DNA of 64,000 nt, taken from Edaphobacter sp. 4G125 (GTDB lineage: Bacteria > Acidobacteriota > Terriglobia > Terriglobales > Acidobacteriaceae). Shown here piece by piece: positions 44,715 through 54,334 of this stretch (position 1 is the stretch's first letter; each line of letters begins with the position of its first letter). The position numbers were made by a program, and so were the translations under genes. The notes beneath the pieces are model-generated. The model made no database searches, was not told where the DNA came from, and worked only from the letters and a program-made list of their open reading frames with translations. The DNA lies in contig NZ_CP060393.1 of the NCBI RefSeq assembly GCF_014274685.1, positions 3,407,501 to 3,471,500 on the forward strand, written 5' to 3'.

Positions 44715-45734
44715 ATGCGTAAATCTGTACGATACTCTCTGTTCGCGTTTGCAGCGTTGATCTTTGTGTCAGCCATCGTCCTTGCTTTACGCAAGTCGAT
44801 TCCTCCGAAGGCCGCGCGTCTGCTTCCTGAAGCCGACGCGATCGTTTACGTTAATCTCAAGCCTCTTCGCCTTGCAACAAACTTCGACAAGACTCCGGTC
44901 AACCGCGCTCCCGAATACCAACAATTCATCGATGCCACGGGGATCGTGCCAGAGCGTGATCTGGATGACGCAGCCTTCGCACTGCATCGCATGAGCAATC
45001 CCAATGGCCCAAATGGTCCTGTGGGGTACTCCGAAATCTTCGAAGGGCGTTTCGATAGTGACCGGCTTGCCCGCTATCTCGAATCCATCGCTATCTCTCG
45101 TGAGAACTATGCAGATCACACGATCTACACGATAACGATCCACGATGGCGAGATCACCCGCCCTCTTCGTATTACACAACTCAGCAGCAACTCTCTTGCT
45201 GCATCCAATATGCCCACCGCAGAGCAGATCCATTCCATCCTGGATCACAGTCGCTCTGTGTCACTCTTCTCCGGTCCAACGATGCTCTCGGCGCTCTATC
45301 GCGATGTCCCCATGTTCGCCAGCGCCTGGGGAGTTGGACGGCTTGGACTTCCCTTCTCCGAAGCAGGCTCCATCAGTGTCCTCGGTTTGCAGCTTCCACT
45401 CTCGGCGGATAATCTCTTTGTCGCCAGCCTCCGTTATGCAGCAGCGGTACAACTTCGTATCGAAGACATCGCTTCCAGCGAAGCCGAAGCCGCGCAAACT
45501 GCGCAGAAGCTTTCGACACTGCTCGGCCTTTTTCAATCACTTCAACAGATGCAGACACATAACCAGGAAGACACTGTTCTCGCCCAGATGGTCGGCTCCA
45601 TTAAAGTGGAGCCGCATAAAGAGCGTGCCGTCCTGACAGCGACGATCCCGCTGGACCTGTTGCAGACATTCACCCGTTCTGCTACTGCCTCTCAACAGGA
45701 CACCACGCCGGCTACGCAACCAGATCTGAAGTAA
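44715..45734 (+). CDS. Hypothetical membrane-anchored protein
   Basis: 339 residues from the ATG at 44715. One N-terminal membrane anchor (YSLFAFAALIFVSAIVLAL) is followed by an exported domain beginning LLPEADAIVYVNLKPLRLAT. Repeats of hydrophobic strands and helices (DNLFVASLRYAAAVQLRIED; AAQTAQKLSTLLGLF) do not match a family I can name, but the layout resembles acidobacterial proteins with a DUF3352-like start. The frame is open back to 44553, overlapping the previous gene; the anchor supports the shorter form. No clear ribosome site. Confidence 0.75.
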   Translation: MRKSVRYSLFAFAALIFVSAIVLALRKSIPPKAARLLPEADAIVYVNLKPLRLATNFDKTPVNRAPEYQQFIDATGIVPERDLDDAAFALHRMSNPNGPNGPVGYSEIFEGRFDSDRLARYLESIAISRENYADHTIYTITIHDGEITRPLRITQLSSNSLAASNMPTAEQIHSILDHSRSVSLFSGPTMLSALYRDVPMFASAWGVGRLGLPFSEAGSISVLGLQLPLSADNLFVASLRYAAAVQLRIEDIASSEAEAAQTAQKLSTLLGLFQSLQQMQTHNQEDTVLAQMVGSIKVEPHKERAVLTATIPLDLLQTFTRSATASQQDTTPATQPDLK

Positions 45735-45779
45735 AGCGCGAACAAAAACGATGAAGTTGGGTTAGCTCTCGATAGAGCA

Positions 45780-47045
45780 TTATGCGCAGTAACGCGAAAG
45801 CTGCCCGTCTGCATCCACTTCAGGATCGATATCCTGTGGGCGATAATCTCGCAGGTAAACAAGCAGTGCCTGGATGCACTCCCGATCCAGCTTCGGTCCG
45901 GAAAGCGAATTCAGGATCGGCAGAATCTCTCCATAACTCAGACCTTCGCGATAGGGCCTGTCCTCAGAGAGCGCTCCATAAACATCTGCGACGGCAATGA
46001 TTCGCGATTCAATGGAAAGATCGCAAGCCGTAAGATGATTCGGGTAACCGCTCCCGTCCAGCTTCTCGTGATGTTCTCCTGCAACGATCGCAATCTCGCG
46101 AAATGGCCCAATCTGCTCAAGAATCTTTCTTGTCAATCCTGGATGTCTCCGTATGACCTTCCATTCGGCCACCGTCAGCTTCGTCCGTTTGTCCAGAATC
46201 TTGTTCGAGATACTCAGTTTCCCCAGATCATGCAGCAAAGCCGCGCGCCACACTAGCCGAACTCTGTCCGGAGCCAGTCCAAGATTTTGAGCAATCCCTC
46301 GTGCAAGCTCTGCTACTCCCATCGAATGACGAAACGTGAAATTTGACTTGGCATCCACAACCTCGGCAAAAGCTTCGCACACCCGGTCGATCTGTTCCTC
46401 GTCCAATGGCTGGCTCCTGCGGGGATCAAGATCAAGAACCGCCTGCCGGGTCTGCTCGTGACTGTCCGTCGCGCGACAGTTCGTCCACAGCTTGTCCTCA
46501 CGATCCAGAGAAAGCGCTACCTTCACCAGATCAGGATCAAACCAGCTCCCGCTCCACTCACCCAACGTTTCGATCGCGATCTCCGGATTCCGTCCGATGG
46601 AAAACATATCTAGGTGCTGAGCAATAGCGGCAATCCTGGCAAGTCGAGGGATAGCCGCTCCTCGGATATGGTTCGGATACCCTGAACCATCCCAGTGCTC
46701 TTCAAGGTTGCGCACCGCCTCGGCCGCATGATCCCCCATCCCCAGTTTGCTGACGATGTTGCCTCCACGATCGCAGCGAAGGCCGACCATTTCCTCGTTA
46801 CCGATGTCCTTGAGCAGCAGGGCATAGTACAGACTGCTTCTCTCTTCTGCGCTGATCCCGGCTTCTTCGGCGATCCGCATTCCCAACAGACAACTGCGAA
46901 GAGCGTGTCCGCTCACTGTGCCATCCGTCAGCTCCACGGCAAACGAGAGCGCCGAGATCACCTCGGATAAAGAGATCGAACCCTCTCTCTCCTTCTCATC
47001 CCATCGAAAAGTGGCCGACGTTGCAGCCATAACCTTGTTCCGCAT
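45780..47045 (-). CDS. Two-domain HD/HD-GYP protein
   Basis: 421 residues. The C-terminal HD-GYP domain is complete: RHSMGVAELARGI, LLHDLGKL, HHEKLDGSGYPNHL. HD-GYP domains hydrolyse cyclic di-GMP. The N-terminal half is a second, degenerate HD domain: KDIGN stands where HDIGK is expected, and EEHWDGSGYPNH keeps the GYP part. It is therefore likely a regulatory or dimerisation domain. No receiver or membrane sensor is attached, so control may come through that domain. Starts at 47045 without a clear ribosome site (an ATG at 47030 is an alternative). Confidence 0.9.
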   Translation of the reverse strand: MRNKVMAATSATFRWDEKEREGSISLSEVISALSFAVELTDGTVSGHALRSCLLGMRIAEEAGISAEERSSLYYALLLKDIGNEEMVGLRCDRGGNIVSKLGMGDHAAEAVRNLEEHWDGSGYPNHIRGAAIPRLARIAAIAQHLDMFSIGRNPEIAIETLGEWSGSWFDPDLVKVALSLDREDKLWTNCRATDSHEQTRQAVLDLDPRRSQPLDEEQIDRVCEAFAEVVDAKSNFTFRHSMGVAELARGIAQNLGLAPDRVRLVWRAALLHDLGKLSISNKILDKRTKLTVAEWKVIRRHPGLTRKILEQIGPFREIAIVAGEHHEKLDGSGYPNHLTACDLSIESRIIAVADVYGALSEDRPYREGLSYGEILPILNSLSGPKLDRECIQALLVYLRDYRPQDIDPEVDADGQLSRYCA

Positions 47046-47200
47046 CTTTTTTTACCAGAGAGCCCAAAAACCGGGGGAGGGGGCCGCACTGACGGCACAG
47101 GGCGTAAACCTCAGAATACCCGCACTAAACTATAGTGGCCCCGCCCGAACATCGCAAACTACACAAAAGATGCATGGTCATTTCTTCCCTATATGGAGAT

Positions 47201-48865
47201 CTACTGTGACTTCCGCAGGGTCTTTTCAACTCCGTACAGGGTCAGCAAGGGATGCCGAACCACCGCTCGAAACTCGTAATGTCCCGATACCGGCAGACCT
47301 TCTAGCTCCGCTGAAAACTTGCCCGTTTGAGTCACAGTTTGGCTTGGGACTGCAATCCATGCGGCGGTACGGGCATGAATATCTTCTCCATCGATCGGGC
47401 GATACTCAAACCCCACCTGGACTGATTTCTCGCCTCCCATATCCAACAGGTCACCCTCCAGACGATAGCTGCCCGAACTTGCATCCCATCGATAAGCCCC
47501 GGTCTGGACTCGTGGCGGAACCAGAGCAGGCTCCACATTGGTCATCTTCACCACCATAGGATTCGGCCACTTTTTGTTGTCCTGCAACCGTTGCGATCGC
47601 ATCGTGCGGATATGCAATCCATCGTTCTCCATGTGGAAAGTTGTCTTCGGCGTAACTCCCGGTGCATACTCCAGCACTTCGCCATTGGCTCCCAAGACAC
47701 TAATTTCGGTCTTGGCAGTCGCCTTTACCGAATGCAGCACCAGCTCCTGCCACTGGCCCAGCTTCCAGGGCGTCGCTGGATCGACAATCGCATACAACGC
47801 ACTCGAATCCTTCTTCTTCGTAAACCAGACATCGCCTTCATTCGTCAGGATCCAGGGCCGCACTCCATAGATCGCCTCCGAATTCACGAACATCCATAAA
47901 GCAAACTCGCGCAAACGCTCTTCTTGCTCAATCGCTAATTCACCGTTCGGCTTCGGCCCCACATTCAACAACAGGTTGCCCCCCTTGGCGCGTGTCTCGA
48001 CCAACAGGCGGATCAGTTCATGTCCCGATTTCAGATGATCATTCTGCGGCTGATACTGCCATGCATCTCCCATCGTGATGCACGATTCCCACGGTTCGTC
48101 GAATGCCTGCCCAGGAATCGTCTGCTCAGGCGTTCTCATCGCTCCACGCGTCACCACAATCTCTGGTTGCAGCTTCCACGCCAACTGTCGCAGACTTGTT
48201 GCTTCTCCATCAAAAAAGATCACGTCCACAGGGCCATACTGCGTCAACAGCTCGCGAAGCTGCGCACTGTCGTACTGCAGCAGGCCGGGATTATGGCTCG
48301 GCTGGACATCTTCCACTCCACGCTGAATTACCTTGCCGTTCTTATGCAGCCAATAAAAATCATCCGGCGAAAAATACAGTCCCGGCGCAATCCCTTGCTC
48401 ACGAAATGCCTTTAGAACCTCTGCCGTAATATCGCGATGGAAAGGTGTATTCATCACGTTGAACGGGGTCGTAGCCGTTGCATACATTCCAAAGCCGGAG
48501 TGATGCTTCGCTGTAAAGACGACGTATTTCACTCCCGCCAGACGGGCCAGCCGTGCCCATTCCTGCGGATCGAACCCTATCGGATCAAATGTCTTTGGCA
48601 GATCATTGAAAAATCGTTCTGTGTAATCCGGAGAGGCCCCGACCAACGAATGGCTGATCGTAACCCCAAGCTGGCTGTCGACACTCCAGTGAATAAAAAG
48701 ACCGAATCCCTGGTCACGGAACCACTCCACGCGGTCCGCCTTGTTCAAGGAGCTGGTGTAGTCGGTGTTCTCTCCAACAATCGGTTTCCCTTGAGCATCT
48801 CCGCTCAATGTCGCCGCCCCAACCAATCCCACAACCAGCAAACTACGCAGCCAATGCCGAAACAT
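47201..48865 (-). CDS. Secreted alpha-L-fucosidase (GH29)
   Basis: 554 residues with a signal peptide (LRSLLVVGLVGAATLSGDAQ). The GH29 barrel begins VEWFRDQGFGLFIHWSVDSQ. The nucleophile Asp lies in GPVDVIFFDGEA. KYVVFTAKHHSGFGMYATAT and LLLNVGPKPNGEL are further family motifs. The C-terminal beta domain is present. It hydrolyses alpha-linked fucose from plant, fungal or bacterial polymers, probably in the periplasm. Monocistronic. Confidence 0.93.
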   Translation of the reverse strand: MFRHWLRSLLVVGLVGAATLSGDAQGKPIVGENTDYTSSLNKADRVEWFRDQGFGLFIHWSVDSQLGVTISHSLVGASPDYTERFFNDLPKTFDPIGFDPQEWARLARLAGVKYVVFTAKHHSGFGMYATATTPFNVMNTPFHRDITAEVLKAFREQGIAPGLYFSPDDFYWLHKNGKVIQRGVEDVQPSHNPGLLQYDSAQLRELLTQYGPVDVIFFDGEATSLRQLAWKLQPEIVVTRGAMRTPEQTIPGQAFDEPWESCITMGDAWQYQPQNDHLKSGHELIRLLVETRAKGGNLLLNVGPKPNGELAIEQEERLREFALWMFVNSEAIYGVRPWILTNEGDVWFTKKKDSSALYAIVDPATPWKLGQWQELVLHSVKATAKTEISVLGANGEVLEYAPGVTPKTTFHMENDGLHIRTMRSQRLQDNKKWPNPMVVKMTNVEPALVPPRVQTGAYRWDASSGSYRLEGDLLDMGGEKSVQVGFEYRPIDGEDIHARTAAWIAVPSQTVTQTGKFSAELEGLPVSGHYEFRAVVRHPLLTLYGVEKTLRKSQ

Positions 48866-49104
48866 ACATTTCTATCCTCTCGTGCAAAGATGCCCGCCTT
48901 CGATCGGACAAATCGCGATTCCAAAATGAATTGCCAAGTTTCTCCCGAGCTTTCACTCTAATCGGTTTTTACCCATAAGCTCATGCTGTTACGAACAAAA
49001 TCATTACGGACAACCTTTAGGCAACCTTAATCGCTTCTTCAGTCGTTATTAAGCCTTCCCTGTCATTCTTCTTCCGCCTCATAAAAGGCGAAAAGGAGAT
49101 CCAT

Positions 49105-49566
49105 ATGACAACTCGCTGTTACCCCATCGCAGCATTGATTCTCGCCCTGACTCTTCCCACCTTCGCGCAGGAGAAAAAAATCGGACGCTCTGCGCTGCCG
49201 CCTGTGGTTGAAAAAGCCGTCCAAACAGAAACAAAAGATGCCACGGTCAAGGGCTTTGCAGAAGAACGTGAACACGGCAAAATTTTCTATGAGGTCGAGA
49301 CCGTAACCAACGGCCACACGCGTGACATTCTCTTCACTTCAGACGGCAAGATTGCCGAGATTGAAGAAGAGGAAGCCTTTGACTCGCTTCCCACAAATGT
49401 ACAAACAGGGCTCAGAAAGAAAGCATCCGGAGCGACCATCGAGAAGGTTGAATCGCTTTCTAAAAAGGGACAGCTTGTCGCTTACGAAGGAACAATCCGA
49501 CGTAATGGGAAATCTGCCGAGATCCAGGTAGGCCCTCAAGGTCAGAACCTTGCCCATGAAGAGTAG
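49105..49566 (+). CDS. Secreted PepSY-like protein
   Basis: 153 residues; signal peptide (IAALILALTLPTFAQE). Two repeats of the PepSY-like fold are suggested by LPPVVEKAVQTETKDATVKG then FYEVETVTNGHTRDILFTSD, and LPTNVQTGLRKKASGATIEK then GTIRRNGKSAEIQVG. Function unknown, perhaps inhibitor or binding protein. An excellent ribosome site (AGGAG, six bases) fixes the start. A strong terminator follows. Confidence 0.82.
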   Translation: MTTRCYPIAALILALTLPTFAQEKKIGRSALPPVVEKAVQTETKDATVKGFAEEREHGKIFYEVETVTNGHTRDILFTSDGKIAEIEEEEAFDSLPTNVQTGLRKKASGATIEKVESLSKKGQLVAYEGTIRRNGKSAEIQVGPQGQNLAHEE

Positions 49567-49590
49567 TCCCGACGCTTCTGTCCACAAAAG

Positions 49591-49622
49591 AAAAGAAGAG
49601 AGGGATCTCCCTCTCTTCTTTT
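49591..49622. terminator. Strong bidirectional terminator
   Basis: 14-bp perfect stem AAAAGAAGAGAGGG / CCCTCTCTTCTTTT with loop atct. It separates the PepSY-like gene from the converging M23 peptidase gene. Confidence 0.92.
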
Positions 49623-49642
49623 GTCATCTCATAATTTTCATT

Positions 49643-50731
49643 TTAGCGGTCGAGTCCTGCCGCCTTTGCAGGAGCAGTCGAAACCGATCCCCCGGTTGCC
49701 GCTGGAGTCTCATTTCCGAGCTCCGCCAATGTCACTCGGAGATACTTATGCGGATTCACCGGAGTATTGCGAATCCGGACCTCGTAGTGGAGATGCGATC
49801 CGGTAACGCGACCACTATGCCCGACATAGCCGATCACCTCGCCGCGAGTCACCGTCTGGCCAGGCATCACCGCAAAACCCGACATATGCCCATACAGTGT
49901 CTCCACGCCATGACCGTGATCGATCACCACGGCGCGGCCATATCCGTTTTCCATCTGGGCGGTCTTCACGACACCGTCGCCCGTCACACGAATCGGCGTT
50001 CCGTTCGGTGCTGAGATATCAAGCCCCTTATGAAACTCCCCTTCACCGTTACCCAGGATTGGATCTTCACGCTGCCCAAAGCTGCTCGTAATAGGCCCCA
50101 TCACCGGCCACAACGTTGGTACAAACGCAGCGGCATTCGCATCCAGAGCAGAAAAACTGCCAAACGTTCCCATCCCATAACCCGGACGAGTCATCCCGAG
50201 GGCTCGCATCGCAGAGCCGCTCATCGCCTGGTTGCGAAGCGAATAAAACGCATCCAGAGATTTGTAATAGCCCTCGTTCGTCAGACTGGCCGTCTCAGTC
50301 AAAGGAGTATTAGCAACGGTCTCCGCGACCGCTGCGGCATTTCCTTTCCCGGATTTGCCTGTCATCCGCCCCATTGGAATCGCCAGCTTGCTCGCCGTCA
50401 GGCCATAGAGCGCAGAGATCTCATTCGCCAGCGAGCCCAACGAAGCCGCCTGAATGTCCTTCTGACGCGCCTCTTCTTCAAGATGGACATAGTCTTTCTG
50501 CAGAGTATTGTGGTCCTGGCGCAACTGGTTGAAGCGCGCTGTCTTGATCAACATTCGCGAATAGGAGCCTGCCAGACCGGTAATCGTAAATAACCCGATC
50601 ACCGCCGCCGCTACAAACAAGTAGGCATAGTGCAGAGGCACTGGAACCTTATTCAGGCTCCCATCCTCATCACGGCTCACGAACATGATGTAGTGACGTT
50701 TTTTAAGCTTCAACCCAAAACTCAAGCCCAC
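49643..50731 (-). CDS. M23 (LytM-type) peptidoglycan endopeptidase, membrane-anchored
   Basis: 362 residues. A single membrane helix (LHYAYLFVAAAVIGLFTITG) is followed by a coiled coil (LRQDHNTLQKDYVHLEEEAR) and a linker. The C-terminal M23 domain has the zinc ligands: His-xxx-Asp in FHKGLDISAPNG, and His residues in LYGHMSG and GSHLHYEVRI. It cuts peptidoglycan cross-bridges or activates an amidase, facing the periplasm. The layout matches MepM/NlpD-type cell-wall remodelling proteins. Confidence 0.93.
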   Translation of the reverse strand: MGLSFGLKLKKRHYIMFVSRDEDGSLNKVPVPLHYAYLFVAAAVIGLFTITGLAGSYSRMLIKTARFNQLRQDHNTLQKDYVHLEEEARQKDIQAASLGSLANEISALYGLTASKLAIPMGRMTGKSGKGNAAAVAETVANTPLTETASLTNEGYYKSLDAFYSLRNQAMSGSAMRALGMTRPGYGMGTFGSFSALDANAAAFVPTLWPVMGPITSSFGQREDPILGNGEGEFHKGLDISAPNGTPIRVTGDGVVKTAQMENGYGRAVVIDHGHGVETLYGHMSGFAVMPGQTVTRGEVIGYVGHSGRVTGSHLHYEVRIRNTPVNPHKYLRVTLAELGNETPAATGGSVSTAPAKAAGLDR

Positions 50732-50934
50732 AATTTAGCCGTCTTTCACGGCGCGGAGAGTTGGTAAACACAAATCCCTGATGGGAAATGAAATTCGGCA
50801 ATCGCCATTTCGAAACGGCAAGACTCTCTTGAGCTTTTTCGAGGGTAACAAACGGTCAGACCCCATGCAACCAAATACCCATATAGCCACCGCTACTTGC
50901 AATATTTTGCGCTTTCACCATATATTCGCTCTTC

Positions 50935-51993
50935 ATGGCGGCGAGGTATTCTCATTCAGAGATGGTCCGCCAAAAATTTTCGATACGTGGAGAGCTCGAC
51001 CTGATCGAGCAGATTCGCCGTACCTTTTCTCATAAAGATTCTCGACATAAAAATCTCGCCCTTGGCATAGGAGATGACTGTGCCATCCTTCGTCCCCCCA
51101 CTGGACATGAGATTCTCGTCACTACAGACTTCACCATCGAAAACCGGCACTTTCGTCGCAATCTCCATCCACCGTTCTCCGTAGGCCACCGCTGTCTGGC
51201 TCGTGGCCTCAGCGATCTCGCCGCTATGGGAGCCACGCCTCTGGCTGCCTTTCTCTCCCTGGCCCTTCCTGCCCTCTTGCTCCGAACCCGTAAAGGCCAG
51301 CATTGGATCAAGGAATTCTTCTCCGGACTCCATGCCCTTGCGCAGGAACACCATACTCCTCTCGCTGGAGGAGACACCTCGGAATCTCCCGCAGACCTCA
51401 TCCTTGCCGACATCATCCTCGTCGGCTCTGCGCCTCGCGGCCGTGCCCTTCGCCGCTCTGGTGCGCATACAGGAGATGTTCTCTACGTCACCGGCGCACT
51501 TGGGGGTGCCCATGCTGAGCTTACTGCACTGCTGAAAAAGAATCGTCGTTCCCGCATCAACACGGCGACGCAGGATCATCCACATCTCTTCCCTCAGCCA
51601 CGACTCGCAGTAGGTGCGGCACTTCTTCAGCGAAATCTTGCATCGGCAGCCATTGATCTCAGCGATGGGCTCTCGACCGACCTTACCCATCTCTGCGAGT
51701 CCTCAAAACTCCGCGCAGAAATCGAAGTCTCTTCCATCCCTCTGCACCCTCTCACGCAAAAACTCTCACATGAGGACGCCCTCCATGCCGCGCTTAACGG
51801 CGGTGAAGACTACGAGCTCCTGTTCGCCGCCCCTGCCAATAAGCGCGTCCCACGGCGGATTGCCGGAGTCCCCATCACACAGATCGGGACACTTCATCCT
51901 TCTCGTCCTGGAAGACCTCGGATCACCCTTAACTTTCCCGATGGAACCACATCCGGGCTTAAGCCTGCCGGCTGGCAACACTTCTCGCGCTGA
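50935..51993 (+). CDS. thiL: Thiamine-monophosphate kinase
   Basis: 352 residues. It phosphorylates thiamine monophosphate to thiamine diphosphate with ATP. PurM/ThiL-fold motifs are visible: GIGDDCAIL, TTDFTIENRHF, SDLAAMGATP, GGDTSES, the second-half AIDLSDGLSTDL and GGEDYELLF. The ATG at 50962 (MVRQKFSIRG) is an alternative start. Twenty bases separate it from the PLP-enzyme gene that follows on the same strand. Confidence 0.96.
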   Translation: MAARYSHSEMVRQKFSIRGELDLIEQIRRTFSHKDSRHKNLALGIGDDCAILRPPTGHEILVTTDFTIENRHFRRNLHPPFSVGHRCLARGLSDLAAMGATPLAAFLSLALPALLLRTRKGQHWIKEFFSGLHALAQEHHTPLAGGDTSESPADLILADIILVGSAPRGRALRRSGAHTGDVLYVTGALGGAHAELTALLKKNRRSRINTATQDHPHLFPQPRLAVGAALLQRNLASAAIDLSDGLSTDLTHLCESSKLRAEIEVSSIPLHPLTQKLSHEDALHAALNGGEDYELLFAAPANKRVPRRIAGVPITQIGTLHPSRPGRPRITLNFPDGTTSGLKPAGWQHFSR

Positions 51994-52013
51994 CAACTTC
52001 GTACAATCAATCC

Positions 52014-53135
52014 ATGCACGAAGCAACAAAGATCATCCGTTCGACTCTCACCCGTTCCGTCGCCGGTGAGCCGCTTCACTCCGGCCCGGTCTTTGCCGCT
52101 CCTTATCACGCTCCGGGCGACCCCTCATCTATCCCGTACACCTACGCCCGTTCTCACAATCCCACCTGGACGCACCTGGAAAAAGCCATCGGCCAGATGG
52201 AATCCAGCGAGGATTATCGCGCCTCTGCTCTCGTCTTCGCCTCCGGCATGGCCGCCTGCACCGCCGTCTTTGGAGCTATCCTTCGCCCCGGCGACATCGT
52301 CGTACTTCCCTCCAACGCTTACTACGCCGCCCGCGTCCTTGCGCAGCAGTACTTCGCCGAAATGGGGATCCAGATCCGCCTTGCTCCCACTGCGAACAAC
52401 GCGCAAGGCGAGCATCTCCAAGGAGCAAAGCTGCTCTGGATCGAGACTCCCAGCAATCCCACCATGGAGATCTGTGACATCGCCGCGCTCTGCGAAGCTG
52501 CGCACCGCGCCGGAGTCCTCGTTGCTGTCGACAACACCACTCCGACACCACTTGGACAACGTCCTCTCGCTCTCGGCGCGGACTTCTCTGTCGCCTCCGA
52601 TACCAAGGCAATGACTGGCCACAGCGACATCCTCCTCGGGCACGTTGCCGTTCGCGATCTCGAGCTGCGCCAGAAGATCGACCAGTGGCGCACCCTCACG
52701 GGAGGCATTCTCGGCCCCATGGAGGCCTGGCTCGCGCTACGGTCGATCGCGACGCTTCCGCTGCGACTCGAACGCGCCTGTCAGAACGCACAGCGCATTG
52801 CCGAGTTCCTTTCAACACGCTCCGAGGTTGAACAGGTCCTTTATCCCGGCCTTCCCTCTCACCCCGGCCATGCTATTGCCAAAAAGCAGATGAGCTACTT
52901 TGGACCGGTCCTCAGCTTCATCCTGCATGACAAGGCCGCCGCCGAATCTTTCCTGGCGCATTCGAAGCTCTTAACCGATGCCACCAGCTTTGGTGGCATC
53001 ACCTCATCGGCCGAGCGCCGTGCACGTTGGGGGGGCGACCAGATCGCCGAAGGCTTCATCCGTCTCAGCGCAGGCTGCGAAGACATCGACGATCTCCTTG
53101 AAGACATCGCGCAGGCTCTCGCCGCAACCCGATAA
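52014..53135 (+). CDS. Cys/Met-metabolism PLP enzyme (cystathionine gamma-synthase/lyase type)
   Basis: 373 residues. PLP binds through Lys198 in SDTKAMTGHSD. Other family features: YARSHNPTWTHLEKAIGQME, SGMAACTAVFGAILRPGD, WIETPSNPTMEICDI, VDNTTPTP. These enzymes join or split cystathionine or related sulfur amino acids. Whether this one makes cystathionine or breaks it cannot be decided by eye. Together with homoserine dehydrogenase and the CysM/CysO operon elsewhere in the window it adds to a sulfur-amino-acid theme. Confidence 0.93.
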   Translation: MHEATKIIRSTLTRSVAGEPLHSGPVFAAPYHAPGDPSSIPYTYARSHNPTWTHLEKAIGQMESSEDYRASALVFASGMAACTAVFGAILRPGDIVVLPSNAYYAARVLAQQYFAEMGIQIRLAPTANNAQGEHLQGAKLLWIETPSNPTMEICDIAALCEAAHRAGVLVAVDNTTPTPLGQRPLALGADFSVASDTKAMTGHSDILLGHVAVRDLELRQKIDQWRTLTGGILGPMEAWLALRSIATLPLRLERACQNAQRIAEFLSTRSEVEQVLYPGLPSHPGHAIAKKQMSYFGPVLSFILHDKAAAESFLAHSKLLTDATSFGGITSSAERRARWGGDQIAEGFIRLSAGCEDIDDLLEDIAQALAATR

Positions 53136-53141
53136 ATCGAA

Positions 53142-53717
53142 ATGAAAAACATCTTTCCGCACTCCTGGACTGCTGAGGTTCTCACCTCTTCGCCTCTCAT
53201 TGCGCCGGCACGCCAATACACCTACCCCCGCCAGATTGCCGGAGAAGAGGACGCGCTGGCCCGCGGCGCACTTCAGCTCATGATTCAGCCAGCTACAGGA
53301 GGCCAGTTCCTCGCGACCTGTGCTCTCGGCTTCACCGATCGTTCGATGCCCACTGGCCTCTTCTCTTGCCCAAATCCCAACGAGCTATGTGCCGTCGCAG
53401 GAGGCTATGCCTACATCATCGATACGCTCCACCCGGAACGCTCCACACACATTCCATTAAAGCCAGTCGTCGAAGCCCTTCCCCTTCCCTCACAGAACCT
53501 ACTCATCTTTACTGGCTTCCACACAATCTATGCCTGGGGAACGAACGGTGAAGCATGGCACACCTCACGCTTGAGCTGGGAAGGCATACGGCTCTTAGGA
53601 GTCGAAGGAAATACCCTCCGCGGGACCGGATGGAATATGCTCACCGACAGGGATGTTCCCTTCACCATCGATCTCCTCACCGGAAGACATGAAGGCGGCA
53701 GCTTCCCCCCGAGCTAA
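53142..53717 (+). CDS. Hypothetical protein coupled to the PLP enzyme
   Basis: 191 residues, no signal peptide or membrane helix. Beta-rich sequence with motifs such as CAVAGGYAYIIDTLHPERST and LLIFTGFHTIYAWGTNGEAW, like a partial propeller. It begins six bases after the PLP-enzyme stop, so it is in the same operon. Not recognised; appears in acidobacterial genomes as a conserved hypothetical (recollection, not checked). Confidence 0.75.
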   Translation: MKNIFPHSWTAEVLTSSPLIAPARQYTYPRQIAGEEDALARGALQLMIQPATGGQFLATCALGFTDRSMPTGLFSCPNPNELCAVAGGYAYIIDTLHPERSTHIPLKPVVEALPLPSQNLLIFTGFHTIYAWGTNGEAWHTSRLSWEGIRLLGVEGNTLRGTGWNMLTDRDVPFTIDLLTGRHEGGSFPPS

Positions 53718-53723
53718 AAATAT

Positions 53724-54296
53724 TCAGGGAATCTCCCGTCGTACCGCATAAAAACTGAGAGCAGCATCTCCCTGTTTCAGTACCCGCACGCGCTCCAGTG
53801 CGCCATAGCCCTCCGCCAGGTCCACCTTACTTCGGTGCTCCGCAATCACCCTTGCATCCTCGGCCAATAATCCCAAGCCTCGTGAGCCCAAAAACGCAAG
53901 CGTGCGCTCATACTCCTCCTCAGCTTCATAAGGAGGATCAAGAAATACCAGGTCGGCCTTCTCGCTACGCCGTACAAGCCCTTCCAATGCTGCTTTCGCT
54001 CCACCCTCTTCCACACGAAATCCGCTACTGATCTTTAGATCGGCTACATTCTCGCGAATCGCTCGCAGCGCTGCTGGCGTACTTTCAGCAAACCAGCAGA
54101 ACTCTGCTCCACGGCTGATTGCCTCGATTCCCACCGCACCTGAGCCTGCATATAGATCGACAAACCGCGCTCCCTCGATGCGCGGAGCAAGCACATTGAA
54201 CAGCGTCTCCCGTAACCGGTCGCTGGTGGGCCTGGTCTTCATCCCCTTCGGCGCATTCAGTGTCCGCGACCGAAATTTACCTGCAATAACGCGCAT
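53724..54296 (-). CDS. rsmD: 16S rRNA (guanine966-N2)-methyltransferase
   Basis: 190 residues from the ATG at 54296, which has AAGGAGGGG just upstream; the frame is open 58 codons further but that part has no matching pattern. The start MRVIAGKFRSRTLNAPKG, FVDLYAGSGAVGIEAISRGA and the catalytic DPPY (FLDPPYEAEE) are diagnostic. It methylates G966 of 16S rRNA during ribosome assembly. Confidence 0.95.
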   Translation of the reverse strand: MRVIAGKFRSRTLNAPKGMKTRPTSDRLRETLFNVLAPRIEGARFVDLYAGSGAVGIEAISRGAEFCWFAESTPAALRAIRENVADLKISSGFRVEEGGAKAALEGLVRRSEKADLVFLDPPYEAEEEYERTLAFLGSRGLGLLAEDARVIAEHRSKVDLAEGYGALERVRVLKQGDAALSFYAVRREIP

Positions 54297-54334
54297 TCCC
54301 CTCCTTGCACAAGCGCACGCATACAATGATAAGC

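Noticed and set aside
45761..45775. GCTCT/AGAGC hairpin between converging genes
   Set aside because: Only 5 bp and no T-run; may be chance.
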